From: Streptomyces lomondensis
Lineage (GTDB): Bacteria; Actinomycetota; Actinomycetes; Streptomycetales; Streptomycetaceae
Direction: 5' to 3'
Assembly: GCF_014651035.1 (NCBI RefSeq)
Contig: NZ_BMWC01000010.1
Span: 62,001 to 126,000, forward strand
DNA length: 64,000 nt
Both the position numbers and the translations under genes were made by a program. Shown here one piece after another: positions 31,678 through 41,484 of this stretch. Every line of letters begins with the position of its first letter. The first letter of the stretch is position 1. Under the pieces are notes generated by a model. The model was not told the DNA's origin, did no database searches, and saw only the letters and a program-made list of their open reading frames with translations.

Positions 31678-32642
31678 ACGGGCTGCCGCTCCTTGAGGAA
31701 CAACTCGGTCGCCGGGTGGGGCAGTTCCTCCCAGCGGTGGCAGGCGACCAGGCGTCCGGCGGCCTGCCGGGGCTCCGGTTCCGCCGTGTGGCAGGCCTCG
31801 GCCGCGAGCGGGCAGCGCGGGGCGAAGGCGCAGCCCGGCGGGAGCGCGCCCGGGACGGGCGGGGTGCCGCGCAGGGCGGGCAGACGGCGGCCCGGGGGCG
31901 CGTGCTGCGGGAGGGACGCGAGCAGACCGGCAGTGTAGGGGGCGCGGGGACGGGCCAGCACCTCGTCCGCCGGGCCGAGTTCGGTGAGGCGCCCCGCGTA
32001 CATGACCAGCACGCGGTCCGCGTGGCCCTGGACGACGTCCATGTCGTGCGTGACCAGCACGAGCGCGGCGTCGACCGCCGCACGCTGCTCGGCGAGCAGC
32101 CGCAGCACCTGGTCGCGGCGCTCCTCGTCGAGCGCCGTGGTGGGTTCGTCGGCGACGACGATGTCGGGTTCGTTGATCGTCGCCATGGCGATCACCGCGC
32201 GCTGCCGCATGCCGCCGGAGTACTCGTGCGGGTAGGCCCGCGCCCTGCGCGCCGCGTCCGGGATGCCGACGCGGTCCAGGGCCGCGACCGCCCGGGCCCG
32301 GGCCTCCTTGCGGGAGACCCCGGCCACCGACCGTACGGCGGCGGCGAGCTGGTCGCCGACCGGGTGCACGGGGGACAGGGCGGACAGGGCGTCCTGCGGG
32401 ACCAGGGAGATGCGGCGGCCGCGGTGGGCGGAGAGGTCCGGGCTGATCGTCCCGCTCGTGGTCGCGCCGCGCGGCAGCATGCCGAGGAGCGCGCGGGCCG
32501 TGAGGGACTTGCCCGCTCCCGACTCGCCGACGATCGCCAGCGCCTCGCGCGGGCGCACGTCGAAGGACAGGCCGCGCACGGCCTCGACCCCGTCGAAGGC
32601 GATCCGGAGATCGCGGACGGAGAGCAGTGCCTCAGACGCCAA
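31674..32642 (-). CDS. peptide/metal-type ABC transporter ATPase (DppD/NikD-like)
   Basis: A 322-residue ATPase subunit with Walker A (IVGESGAGKSLTARALLG), signature YSGGMRQRAVIAMA, Walker B DIVVADEPTTALD and the C-terminal cysteine-rich oligopeptide/nickel extension (PPGCAFAPRCPLAAEAC). I chose TTG at 32642, which has AGGAGG upstream and overlaps the permease stop by 11 bases; the longer open frame upstream reads through the permease gene and is not credible. Confidence 0.87.
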   Translation of the reverse strand: MASEALLSVRDLRIAFDGVEAVRGLSFDVRPREALAIVGESGAGKSLTARALLGMLPRGATTSGTISPDLSAHRGRRISLVPQDALSALSPVHPVGDQLAAAVRSVAGVSRKEARARAVAALDRVGIPDAARRARAYPHEYSGGMRQRAVIAMATINEPDIVVADEPTTALDEERRDQVLRLLAEQRAAVDAALVLVTHDMDVVQGHADRVLVMYAGRLTELGPADEVLARPRAPYTAGLLASLPQHAPPGRRLPALRGTPPVPGALPPGCAFAPRCPLAAEACHTAEPEPRQAAGRLVACHRWEELPHPATELFLKERQPV

Positions 32643-34386
32643 CGGGGGCCTCCTTCCTGACCGGAGCCGGGGTGGCTCGCCGTACCCGGCGGCCCTGTGT
32701 GAGCGCCGCGCCCGACACCGCGAGCCCGGCCAGCAGGGCCAGCGCGACCGCCGGGGCGAGGGCCGCCCAGGGGGCGCGTTCCACATAGGCTCGGGACTCC
32801 TCCAGCAGCAGTCCCCACTCGGGGGCGGGCGGCTGGGCGCCCAGGCCCAGGAAGCCCAGCGAGGCCAGGGCCAGGGCGATGCCCGGCAGGCGCAGCAGGG
32901 CGTGCCGGGCGACCGGGCCGGCCACGGACGGCAGGACGTGCCGGGTGAGGATCCAGAACGGGCTCGCCCCGATGGCGCGTTGGGCGGTGAGGAACGCCGA
33001 CGCCCGCACCTCCTGCACCAGCGCCGCCGCGTGCGCGGACAGGGCCGGCCAGGAGATCAGGGCGACCGCGAGGGCCGCGCCGCCGGTGCCGGGTCCGACG
33101 GCCGCCGCGACCAGGATGCCGACGATCACCGGGGGCAGGGCGTTGGCGATGTCCGCCGCGCCCGCCGCGATCCCCGGCAGAAAGCCCAGCAGAAGAGCGA
33201 TCAGCAGGCCCAGCAGGCCGACGGCCGTCGCCGTGCCGACCGTCGAGGCGGCGCCGTGGCCGAGGCGGGCGAGCACGTCACGGCCGAGTCCGTCGGTGCC
33301 CAGCGGGTGCGCCCAGGAGGGCGCGGCGAGCCGGACGGTGGTGTCCACGGCGTAGGGGTCGCGCAGCAGCCCCCAGCCGATGGTGAGGAGCAGGACGGCG
33401 GCGAGCGTCACCGGTACCGCCGGGTGCGCGCGGACCGGGCGGGCCGGCGGCAGCGTCAGACCGGCGTCCCGCAGCGCGGGCCCGAGCAGCCGGCGCCGTA
33501 CGCCCGCCGCGAGCGCGCCCGCGACCAGGCCGAGCAGCAGCAGCGCGAGGACCGCGCCCTGGAGCAGCGGCAGGTCCTGCGACCGGGCCGCGCCGAGGGC
33601 CGTACGCCCGATGCCCGGCACCGCGAACACCGTCTCCACGGCCACCGCGCCGCCGGTCAGGCCGACGGCGACCATCCCGAACTGCGGGACCAGCGGCGGC
33701 AGGACGCGCCGCAGCGCCGCCCCCGCGATCCGCGCCCGGCTCACTCCGGCGCCGCGCCACAGCTCCACCCACCGCTCGTCGAGCACGGCGGGCAGCGCGT
33801 CCGCCACCAGCCGCCCGAGCAGTCCGCCCGCGGGGACGCCGAGGGCGAGCGCGGGCAGCACCATGTATTCGGCGCTCTGCCAGCCGGACGTCGGCAGCCA
33901 CCCGAGCCAGACCCCGAACACCAGCAGCACGACGGTGGCCAGCAGGAACTCGGGCACGGCGGCCAGCATGGCGGCGAACGCCCCGGCCGAGCCGCGCCCG
34001 CGCACCAGCACCGGCGCCACCAGCGCGGCGGCCAGCAGCACCGCCACGGCGAGCGCCGCGCCCATCAGCCCCAGGGACACCTGGAGTCCGGCGAGCACGG
34101 ACGGCAGGACCTCGTGGCCCGACACCCAGGAGGTGCCGAAGTCGCCGCGCAGCAGGTCGGCGGCCCACCTCCCCAGCAGGGACAGCGGACCGGCGTCCAG
34201 CCCGAGGTCCGCGCGGATCGCCGACAGCGCCTCCTCGGTCGCCTCCTGCTCGGCCGACCGGGCGCGCAGCACGGTGAGCGCCGGGTCGCGGTGGGAGAGC
34301 CAGGGCAGGAGCCCGACGACGGCCAGGACGGCGACCAGACCGGCGCAGCGGGTCAGCCCGGCCGCCTTCTTCGCTGCGAACCTCAC
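32632..34386 (-). CDS. fused ABC permease (DppB-DppC in one polypeptide)
   Basis: A single 584-residue permease that joins two membrane subunits normally encoded separately. The first half (residues about 1-310) is DppB/NikB-like, with the EAA-type loop ELWRGAGVSRARIAGAALRR and FAVPGIGRTALGAARSQD. The second half (about 320-570) is DppC/NikC-like, with HPLGTDGLGRDVLARLGHG and the loop QRAIGASPFWILTRHVLPS. The join is a basic/proline-rich linker. About eleven to twelve membrane helices in total. It overlaps the start of the ATPase gene and follows the binding protein with a four-base overlap, so stoichiometry is tightly coupled. Confidence 0.9.
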   Translation of the reverse strand: MRFAAKKAAGLTRCAGLVAVLAVVGLLPWLSHRDPALTVLRARSAEQEATEEALSAIRADLGLDAGPLSLLGRWAADLLRGDFGTSWVSGHEVLPSVLAGLQVSLGLMGAALAVAVLLAAALVAPVLVRGRGSAGAFAAMLAAVPEFLLATVVLLVFGVWLGWLPTSGWQSAEYMVLPALALGVPAGGLLGRLVADALPAVLDERWVELWRGAGVSRARIAGAALRRVLPPLVPQFGMVAVGLTGGAVAVETVFAVPGIGRTALGAARSQDLPLLQGAVLALLLLGLVAGALAAGVRRRLLGPALRDAGLTLPPARPVRAHPAVPVTLAAVLLLTIGWGLLRDPYAVDTTVRLAAPSWAHPLGTDGLGRDVLARLGHGAASTVGTATAVGLLGLLIALLLGFLPGIAAGAADIANALPPVIVGILVAAAVGPGTGGAALAVALISWPALSAHAAALVQEVRASAFLTAQRAIGASPFWILTRHVLPSVAGPVARHALLRLPGIALALASLGFLGLGAQPPAPEWGLLLEESRAYVERAPWAALAPAVALALLAGLAVSGAALTQGRRVRRATPAPVRKEAPVGV

Positions 34387-35876
34387 TTGATGTAGGTCTC
34401 CGCGGTGACGAGTTCCCGCTCGCGCGGGTCGTGCGCGGCGTTCACGACACCGGCGGCGTCGCCCTGGATCACCCGCTCATGGAGCATGGGGACGGCCGCG
34501 TCCTGGGCGAGCACGGCGGCCTCGGCCTGGACGATCGCCTTGCGGCGGGCATCCCCGACCGGCGTGTCGGCGGCCTTCCTGAGGGCCTTGTCGGCCTCCG
34601 GGTCCGCGAAGCGGGAGAGGTTGAAGCTGCCGTCGGAGGCGAAGTCGCTGTAGAGGTACGCGGCCGGGTCGCCGGAGTCGAGGACGGTGGCGCGGGAGAG
34701 GACGAACGCGTCGAAGCGGCCCGCGAGCGCGTCGGACTCGATGTTCGTGTACTCGCGCACGTCCAGCTTGACCTTGAACCCGGCCTTCTGGAGCTGCTGT
34801 TGCAGCGCGGCGGCGACCTCGGGCATCTCGGAGCGGTCGGTGTACGTGCCGATGGTGATGGTCTGGCCGTTCGCCTTGCCGGCCGTGGCGTGCTTCACGG
34901 GCGTGCGCAGCTCGGCGGCCCAGGGTAGCGCGGGGCCGAGCAGGCCCTCGGCGACATCGGCGCGGCCTTCGTAGACGCCCTCCACGATGGCCTTGGCGTC
35001 GATGGCCTCGCGGGCCGCCGCCCGCAGCGCGGGGTTCTTGAAGGCGCCCTTCGCGGTGTTGAGGTAGAGGGTGTTGGTGCGCGGCATCGGGACCTCGGTG
35101 ATGAGGTCCTGGTCGAGGACGGCGGCCTGGGAGACGGGGATCGCCTCGGCGATGTCGGCCTCGCCGCTGCGGAGCGCCGCCGCGCGGGCGGTGCCGTCGG
35201 GCACGAACTTCACGTCGATACCGGGGGCCTTGGCCTTCTCGCCCCAGTAGTCGTCGTAGCGGTCGAGGGTGGCGGAGGAGGTGCCGTTCACCTTCGTCAG
35301 CTCGAACGGGCCGGTGCCCGCGCCGACGGGGTCGACCGTCTTCCCCTTGTACGCCCTGGCCGCCAGGATCGACAGCTGCGGGGAGCTCAGGCGCTGCGGG
35401 ACCAGGGGGTCCACGGTGGCGGTGGTGACGGTGACCTGGTCGCCCTCGGCCTTCGCGGTCAGCTCCACGCCGTCGAGGATGCGGGGCTTGGGAGAGGCGG
35501 TGGCGGCCTTGGTGAGGGAGGCGACGACGGCCTCGGGGGTGAGCTTCGTACCGTCGTGGAAGGTGACGCCGTCGCGGAGGGTGAAGGTCCAGCTCTTCCC
35601 GGACTGCTTCCACTCGGTGGCGAGCGCTGGCTGGGCGTCGCCCTCCTTGTCCAGCTTGACCAGGGTCTCGGCGGTCGACCAGCGCGACAGCTTGAACGCG
35701 TCGTCGGAGAGCGGGGAGAGGCCGGAGCGGGGCGGCTGGAGCATGGCGACGCGTATGCGTTTGCCTCCCGGCCCGGAGTCGTCCGCGGCCGGCTCCGAGC
35801 CGCTGAAGCAGCCGGTGAGCAGGGCGGAGACCGCGGTGAGGGCGGTGAGGGGGACGAGACGAGCGGGGACGCGCAC
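34383..35876 (-). CDS. ABC transporter substrate-binding lipoprotein (family 5)
   Basis: A 497-residue extracellular solute-binding protein of the oligopeptide/nickel family. The signal peptide ends in the lipobox LLTGC near residue 23. Family signatures follow: LATEWKQSGKSWTFTLRDGV, FHDGTKLTPEAVVASL and the C-terminal LARDAAVPMLHERV-type region. The substrate could be a peptide, nickel or a metal chelate. The binding site residues do not settle this. GTG start at 35876. First gene of the operon, behind a Zur-like sequence at 35933-35947. Confidence 0.9.
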   Translation of the reverse strand: MRVPARLVPLTALTAVSALLTGCFSGSEPAADDSGPGGKRIRVAMLQPPRSGLSPLSDDAFKLSRWSTAETLVKLDKEGDAQPALATEWKQSGKSWTFTLRDGVTFHDGTKLTPEAVVASLTKAATASPKPRILDGVELTAKAEGDQVTVTTATVDPLVPQRLSSPQLSILAARAYKGKTVDPVGAGTGPFELTKVNGTSSATLDRYDDYWGEKAKAPGIDVKFVPDGTARAAALRSGEADIAEAIPVSQAAVLDQDLITEVPMPRTNTLYLNTAKGAFKNPALRAAAREAIDAKAIVEGVYEGRADVAEGLLGPALPWAAELRTPVKHATAGKANGQTITIGTYTDRSEMPEVAAALQQQLQKAGFKVKLDVREYTNIESDALAGRFDAFVLSRATVLDSGDPAAYLYSDFASDGSFNLSRFADPEADKALRKAADTPVGDARRKAIVQAEAAVLAQDAAVPMLHERVIQGDAAGVVNAAHDPRERELVTAETYIK

Positions 35877-35932
35877 GGGACACCTCGGTCAAGGCCTGGT
35901 AAATGGTTGAACTCGCCATGACCGTAACATGA

Positions 35933-35947
35933 TGACAATCGTTTTCA
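35933..35947. promoter_or_regulatory. Zur-like operator upstream of the ABC operon
   Basis: TGACAATCGTTTTCA is a 7-1-7 near-palindrome resembling the TGAAAATGATTTTCA type of site bound by zinc regulators in actinobacteria (consensus from memory). It lies about 57 bases upstream of the binding-protein start in an unusually AT-rich patch. It suggests zinc or another metal as the regulating signal. Confidence 0.45.
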
Positions 35948-35985
35948 GAAGAGGGGTCTCGTGAGGCGCCCCCGACGTGCCTTCG

Positions 35986-37305
35986 TCAGGGGAGAGGACG
36001 GAAGTACGTCCGCAGCGCCCAGGCCGCGAGCCGCCGACCGGTGTCGCTGCCCACCTCGTCGGCCGTCCGGGTGTGGATCCCGCCCCAGACCCGGGCGTCG
36101 ACGACGTCCCGTTCGTACTCGTGCGCATCGCGGTAGTGGCGGGTCGCGCCGGTGGTGATCGACCGGATGCGCAGGTCGACGCGGGAGGTGCCGAGGACCC
36201 CGGTCAGCATGCGCATCAGCGCGCCGCCCATGGTGGCGTGGCCGCTGAGGTAGTCGGGGTGCGCCGGGGTGACGAGCAGCGGTTCCCAGTGCCGGTCCGC
36301 CCGGGTCGCCGGGTTGCCGTCGGTGTCCGCCTCCCGGATGGCGGTCACGGGCCGCCAGGTGCCGTAGTGGAGTTTGGCGTCCCAGGCGGCGATGACCGCG
36401 TCCGCCTGGGCCGTGTTGGCCGCCGCGTACAGGCGTGCCGTCTCCGCGATGTCGAAGCCGTGCCGGCCGGCGTGGTCGGCCAGGGCCCCTTGCAGGTCCA
36501 GGGCCACGAAGTACCGTGCCGTTTCCGTCTGTTCGGGGGACCGGAGCGAGCCGGTCCGGCCTCCGTAGTGGGCCAGTTCGGCGAGGTCCTTCGCGTACCG
36601 GGCGGAGCGGAGCGCCGGCGGCGGGCCGGGGCGGAACTGGTGCGGGGAGTCCATCAGCAGCGGCCGGACCCTGCCGATCCAGGCACTGGTGAAGGGCTCG
36701 TGTCCGGGCGGGGTGGGCCGCCAGACGCCGGGGCGCGGGTGGACGGGGAAGGGCACCGACGCGCCGCGGCCGTCGTCGCGGCGGAGGTCGATGATGTGGT
36801 GGGCGGCGAGCTTCCCGAACGCGACGCCCTGGTCCTCGGCCTCGCCGTCGGGGATCGTCGCGAGGGTGCCGGTAAGGGCGGCGTCCAGCCGGGGCGCGGC
36901 CCCGGGGAAGTGATGGCGCAGCACCTGGTGCGCCGCCGCGGCGGCGGCCGCCGCGGACGAGGCCGTACCAGGCGCCCGCTCGTCCCACTTGTACGGGGTG
37001 AAGCGGCCCTCGACGCCGACGACGGCGTTGTAGACGGCGGTGGAGACGTAGGCCTGCCAGATGAAAAGCTCGCCCGGGGTCGGGCGGGCCTCGGCCTCGA
37101 TGGTGGCATCCGCCGTGCGCATCCACTCGATGACGGCCGAGGGGCTCCGTTCGCCCTGGCCGGTGTACTCGGGCCCGGACGCCGCTCGGGCGGCAGGGCC
37201 GGGACCGGCACTCGCGGGGGCGCCCGGCAGTCCGAGCGCGAGCACCCCGCAGGCCAGCCCCGCCACCACCGTTCGCGTCGCAGACCAGGCGCGTCGGTTC
37301 CGCAC
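35986..37305 (-). CDS. secreted vanadium-dependent haloperoxidase/PAP2-like protein
   Basis: A 439-residue secreted protein with a signal peptide (RTVVAGLACGVLALGLPGAPASA). The C-terminal half shows the vanadate/phosphate pocket motifs of vanadium haloperoxidases and PAP2 phosphatases: AKLHYGTWRPVTAIR (Lys and Arg), YLSGHATMGGAL (Ser-Gly-His) and DARVWGGIHTRTAD (Arg and His). The pocket is complete, so it may be a haloperoxidase or a phosphatase. The GTG at 37305 has GGGAGGAG five bases upstream and directly precedes the signal peptide, so I prefer it to an in-frame start 45 bases further out. Transcribed alone. Confidence 0.82.
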   Translation of the reverse strand: MRNRRAWSATRTVVAGLACGVLALGLPGAPASAGPGPAARAASGPEYTGQGERSPSAVIEWMRTADATIEAEARPTPGELFIWQAYVSTAVYNAVVGVEGRFTPYKWDERAPGTASSAAAAAAAAHQVLRHHFPGAAPRLDAALTGTLATIPDGEAEDQGVAFGKLAAHHIIDLRRDDGRGASVPFPVHPRPGVWRPTPPGHEPFTSAWIGRVRPLLMDSPHQFRPGPPPALRSARYAKDLAELAHYGGRTGSLRSPEQTETARYFVALDLQGALADHAGRHGFDIAETARLYAAANTAQADAVIAAWDAKLHYGTWRPVTAIREADTDGNPATRADRHWEPLLVTPAHPDYLSGHATMGGALMRMLTGVLGTSRVDLRIRSITTGATRHYRDAHEYERDVVDARVWGGIHTRTADEVGSDTGRRLAAWALRTYFRPLP

Positions 37306-37407
37306 GTGCACTCCTCCCAGCCGATGGCACACCGGGAGAACCGTGACCACGCGCGGCGCCGGAGGGTGTGGGCCCGTCCCGCAAACCGCCCGTTCGGGCG
37401 ACAGGTC

Positions 37408-38667
37408 TCACCCGGACGGCCCGCCGGCCTCGCCGTGGGTGAGCCGCGCCCCCTTCAGCGTCATGTGGAGGAGCAGCCGGTCCTCCCCGTCGTCCAGGTC
37501 CAGGCCCGTGAGCTTCTCGATCCGGGAGAGGCGGTAGTAGAGGGTCTGGCGGTGGATGCCCAGCTCGGCGGCGGCCCGGGCGGCCTGGCCGGCGCAGTCG
37601 AGGTAGACCTCGGCGGTCCGGGCGAACTCCTGGTGGACGGGGAAGAGCAGGGTGTGCACGACGGGGTCGCGGGCCACCTCCGGCGGCAGGGCGGTGAGCA
37701 GCCGGAACGGCCCGATCGACGCCCACTCGGCCACGGGCCCCAGCCGGGGCTCCGCCAGCGCGGCCCGCGCCGCCGCCGACGCCTCCCACCAGGCCGTTCC
37801 CAGCTCGGCGAGGCCCGAGCGGGGGGTGGCAACACCGGCGGCGGCCTCGCCCGCTCCGCGCGGGGCCGTACCCGTCCGCCCCCCTGGTGGGACGCCCGGG
37901 CCGGCTCCGCCGCGCGCCCGTTCCAGCAGCCGCCCCGCCGCCGTCATGGCCGGCGTCGGTACGTCCGTGGAGCGGAGCCGGATCAGCACGGCGACGCACT
38001 GGGCCGTCGCCCCCCACGGCAGGGTGCACAGCGCGGTCGCGCCCGGCATCGCGCGGACCGACGGGGCGTCGTCGGGGTCGGCCGAGGGCCAGGGGGCGAC
38101 GCACACCACCGTGTGCGGGACGTCGGCGCGCGGGCCGAGGGCGGTGCGGAGTTCCGCGATGGCCATGTCGCGCTGCCAGCCGCGCTCGGCGGTGAGCACC
38201 GCCCGCAGCTCGCGGCTGAGGTCGGCGCCGTGCTGGGCCTCGTCGGCGAGCAGGGCGCCGATCCGGGCCGTGACCCCCATGGCGGCGGACAGCTGCCGTT
38301 CGCTCGGACCGGGGTCGTCGTCCAGCAGCCACACATAGCCGTGGACCACGCCCCGGTGACGGACGGGCAGGCAGATCCGGCCCCGGTAGACGCCGGCCTC
38401 CGGAGTCGGAGGGATACGGACCGGGCCCGTCGCGCGCGTGATGCCGAAGCCCTCGAACCAGGCCCGGACGGCCGCCGTCGAGCGGCGGGTGAGGATCGAG
38501 CGGGTGCGCACCGGGTCCAGGGCCGACGGATCGAGGTCGCCCTCGCTGTCGTACGCCCCGAAGGCGATCAGCTCGAAGTCCCGGTTCTCCAGCGTCGCGG
38601 GCGCGCCGAGCAGCTCCGAGATCTCGTCGACCAGCTCCTCGTAGTCGCCCCTGTGTTCCGACGTCAT
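37408..38667 (-). CDS. PucR-family transcriptional regulator, likely proline catabolism activator
   Basis: A 419-residue regulator. The C-terminal PucR/CdaR helix-turn-helix is clear: [22 protein letters not shown] followed closely by [21 protein letters not shown] (quoted in two parts). The N-terminal two thirds form a GAF/diguanylate-cyclase-like sensor region without catalytic motifs. It is divergent from the proline dehydrogenase gene, and PucR regulators adjacent to proline genes commonly sense proline, so a PutR role is likely but inferred. The ATG at 38667 was chosen; the frame is open 60 bases further, into the divergent promoter region. Confidence 0.85.
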   Translation of the reverse strand: MTSEHRGDYEELVDEISELLGAPATLENRDFELIAFGAYDSEGDLDPSALDPVRTRSILTRRSTAAVRAWFEGFGITRATGPVRIPPTPEAGVYRGRICLPVRHRGVVHGYVWLLDDDPGPSERQLSAAMGVTARIGALLADEAQHGADLSRELRAVLTAERGWQRDMAIAELRTALGPRADVPHTVVCVAPWPSADPDDAPSVRAMPGATALCTLPWGATAQCVAVLIRLRSTDVPTPAMTAAGRLLERARGGAGPGVPPGGRTGTAPRGAGEAAAGVATPRSGLAELGTAWWEASAAARAALAEPRLGPVAEWASIGPFRLLTALPPEVARDPVVHTLLFPVHQEFARTAEVYLDCAGQAARAAAELGIHRQTLYYRLSRIEKLTGLDLDDGEDRLLLHMTLKGARLTHGEAGGPSG

Positions 38668-38859
38668 GCGGGCATTGTCCCGCACTCCAAAGGCGGCCTT
38701 CATACATCTGTCTGAGATCTGCGGCACGGATGCGTGACAGCTGTCGATGGCCGACGATCGGAGGGATCCTTAGGTTTCACGGTGGTTCTCCGTGCCGTAC
38801 CCGACGCCTCACCCGCGAGGGGTCCGGCCGTCACGTTGCTTGTGCTCTGGAGGTGCCCC

Positions 38860-39786
38860 GTGCTGGGTCCCGTGATTCTCGCCGCGTCACGCAGCGACCG
38901 GATGCGACGCCTGATCTCGGCCGCCCCGGTGACCAAGCAGGTCGTCGACCGCTTCATCCCGGGCGAGGACGTCGACGACATCGTCCCGGTCGTCCGGGAC
39001 CTCACCGACCAGGGCCTGGAGCTGACGATGGACGTCGTCGGCGAGGACATCACCAACCCCGCGCAGGCCGCCGCCGCCCGCGACGCCTACCTGGAGCTGG
39101 TCGACCGGCTCAAGCCGCTGGAGCTCGGCACCCGCGCCGAGATGTCCGTGAAGCTGTCGATGTTCGGGCAGGCGCTGGAGGACGGTCACGAGCTGGCCCT
39201 GAAGAACGTCCGCCCGGTCGTCGAGGCCGCCGCCGAGATCGGCACCACCGTCACCCTGGACGCGGAGGACCACACCACCCTGGACTCGATGTTCGCCATC
39301 CACGAGGAGCTGCGGAAGGACTTCCCGCAGACCGGCTGCGTCATCCAGGCGTACCTCTTCCGCACCGAGGCCGACGCCCGCCGCCTCGCCGCGAACGGCA
39401 GCCGGGTGCGCCTGGTCAAGGGCGCGTACAAGGAGCCCGCCTCGGTGGCGTACCAGGACAAACACGAGATCGATCGGGCATACGTTCGTATTCTCCGGAC
39501 GTTGATGGAGGGGGAGGGGTACCCGATGATCGGGTCCCACGACCCGCGCCTGATCGCCATCGGCCAGGAACTCGCCCACCGCGCCGGGCGAAAGCTCGAC
39601 GAGTACGAGTTCCAGATGCTCTACGGCATCCGCACCGAGGAGCACCTGCGGCTGGCCGCCGAGGGGCACCGGATGCGCGTGTACACCGCGTACGGCACGG
39701 ACTGGTACGGCTACTTCATGCGGAGGCTGGCGGAGAAGCCGGCGAACCTGCGCTTCTTCGCGCGCAGCATGATCACCAAGGGCTGA
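38860..39786 (+). CDS. proline dehydrogenase
   Basis: A 308-residue monofunctional FAD-dependent proline dehydrogenase, first step of proline to glutamate. The TIM barrel shows the signature ... VRLVKGAYKEPASVAYQDK and the FAD/substrate region MLYGIRTEEHLRLAAEGHRM followed by RVYTAYGTDWYGYFMRRLAE. GTG start at 38860 with GGAGG six bases upstream; the open frame before it crosses the divergent promoter region. It is followed 53 bases later by the second enzyme of the pathway. Confidence 0.92.
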   Translation: MLGPVILAASRSDRMRRLISAAPVTKQVVDRFIPGEDVDDIVPVVRDLTDQGLELTMDVVGEDITNPAQAAAARDAYLELVDRLKPLELGTRAEMSVKLSMFGQALEDGHELALKNVRPVVEAAAEIGTTVTLDAEDHTTLDSMFAIHEELRKDFPQTGCVIQAYLFRTEADARRLAANGSRVRLVKGAYKEPASVAYQDKHEIDRAYVRILRTLMEGEGYPMIGSHDPRLIAIGQELAHRAGRKLDEYEFQMLYGIRTEEHLRLAAEGHRMRVYTAYGTDWYGYFMRRLAEKPANLRFFARSMITKG

Positions 39787-39839
39787 CAGCCTTCAAGGGC
39801 TGAGACCGACACACCGCTCAGTAAGGAGTTACGGAAACC

Positions 39840-41471
39840 ATGGACGCTGTGACCCAGGTCCCCACCCCCGTCAACGAGCCGGTGCACGGCTACGCCCCCG
39901 GCTCGCCGGAGCGGGCCCGGCTGGAGGCCAGGCTGAAGGAGCTGGCCGACAACCCCGTCGACCTGCCCTGCACCATCGGCGGCGAGAAGCGGATGGGCGG
40001 CGGTGAGGCCTTCCAGGTCGTCCAGCCGCACAACCACCAGGCCGTGCTCGGCACCTACCGCAACGCCACGCAGCAGGACGCCCAGGACGCCATCGACGCG
40101 GCCCTGGCCGCCGCGCCCGCCTGGCGTGCCATGAAGTTCGACGACCGCGCGGCGATCATCCTGCGCGCCGCCGAGCTGCTCGCCGGCCCCTGGCGCGAGA
40201 CCCTCGCGGCCTCCACCATGCTCGGCCAGTCCAAGACCGCCCAGCAGGCCGAGATCGACACGCCCTGCGAGCTGATCGACTTCTGGCGCTTCAACGTCTC
40301 CTACGCCCGCAAGCTCCTCGCCGAGCAGCCCCCGGCGAACGCCCCCGGCGTGTGGAACCGTCTGGACCACCGCCCGCTGGAGGGCTTCGTCTACGCGATC
40401 ACGCCGTTCAACTTCACCGCGATCGCGGGCAACCTGCCGACGGCCCCGGCCCTGATGGGCAACGTCGTCGTCTGGAAGCCGTCCCCGACGCAGACCCACG
40501 CCGCCGTGCTGCTGATGCAGCTGCTGGAGGAGGCCGGTCTGCCCAAGGGCGTCATCAACCTCGTCACCGGCGACGGCATCGAGGTCTCCAAGGTCGCCCT
40601 GGAGCACCGGGACCTCGCCGGCATCCACTTCACCGGCTCGACCAAGACCTTCCAGTACCTGTGGAAGACGGTCGGCAACAACATCGAGAAGTACCGCACC
40701 TACCCGCGCCTGGTCGGCGAGACCGGCGGCAAGGACTTCCTCGTCGCCCACCCGTCGGCCGACCCGGCCATCCTGAAGACGGCGCTGACCCGGGGTGCCT
40801 TCGAGTACCAGGGCCAGAAGTGCAGCGCCACCTCCCGGGCGTACATCCCCGCCTCGATCTGGAACGCCGGCTTCAAGGAGGAGTGGGCGGCCGAGGTCGA
40901 CGGCATCAAGATGGGTGACGTCACCGACCTGTCGAACTTCATCGGCGCCGTCATCGACGAGCGTGCCTTCGCCAAGAACAAGGCCGCCATCGACCGCGCC
41001 AAGGAGGACCCGGCCTGCACGATCGTCGCGGGCGGCACCTACGACGACTCCGAGGGCTGGTTCGTCCGCCCGACCGTCATCGAGTGCACCGACCCGGAGA
41101 ACGAGGTCTTCCGCACCGAGTACTTCGGCCCGATCATCGCCGTGCACGTCTACGAGGACGAGAAGTACGACGAGATGCTGACCCAGATGGAGTCCGTCTC
41201 CGACTACGCCCTCACCGGCTCGGTCATCGCCAACGACCGCGCGGCGGCGGCCTACACGGCCGACAGGCTCCGCTACGCGGCCGGCAACTTCTACATCAAC
41301 GACAAGTCGACCGGCGCCGTCGTCGGCCAGCAGCCCTTCGGCGGCGGCCGGGCCTCCGGCACCAACGACAAGGCCGGCGCGCCGCAGAACCTGATGCGCT
41401 GGACCCTGACCCGCGCCATCAAGGAGACGCTGGTCCCGCCGACCGACTACACCTACCCGCACATGGGCTGA
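39840..41471 (+). CDS. pruA: L-glutamate gamma-semialdehyde (P5C) dehydrogenase
   Basis: A 543-residue NAD-dependent aldehyde dehydrogenase that oxidises glutamate semialdehyde to glutamate, completing proline catabolism. The general base Glu is in RLVGETGGKDFLV and the catalytic Cys in EYQGQKCSATSRAYIP. The C-terminal family signature is NFYINDKSTGAVVGQQPFGG. ATG at 39840 with AAGGAG upstream. It forms a two-gene unit with proline dehydrogenase and ends at a perfect palindromic terminator. Confidence 0.95.
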   Translation: MDAVTQVPTPVNEPVHGYAPGSPERARLEARLKELADNPVDLPCTIGGEKRMGGGEAFQVVQPHNHQAVLGTYRNATQQDAQDAIDAALAAAPAWRAMKFDDRAAIILRAAELLAGPWRETLAASTMLGQSKTAQQAEIDTPCELIDFWRFNVSYARKLLAEQPPANAPGVWNRLDHRPLEGFVYAITPFNFTAIAGNLPTAPALMGNVVVWKPSPTQTHAAVLLMQLLEEAGLPKGVINLVTGDGIEVSKVALEHRDLAGIHFTGSTKTFQYLWKTVGNNIEKYRTYPRLVGETGGKDFLVAHPSADPAILKTALTRGAFEYQGQKCSATSRAYIPASIWNAGFKEEWAAEVDGIKMGDVTDLSNFIGAVIDERAFAKNKAAIDRAKEDPACTIVAGGTYDDSEGWFVRPTVIECTDPENEVFRTEYFGPIIAVHVYEDEKYDEMLTQMESVSDYALTGSVIANDRAAAAYTADRLRYAAGNFYINDKSTGAVVGQQPFGGGRASGTNDKAGAPQNLMRWTLTRAIKETLVPPTDYTYPHMG

Positions 41472-41484
41472 GCCCTTGGGCGAA

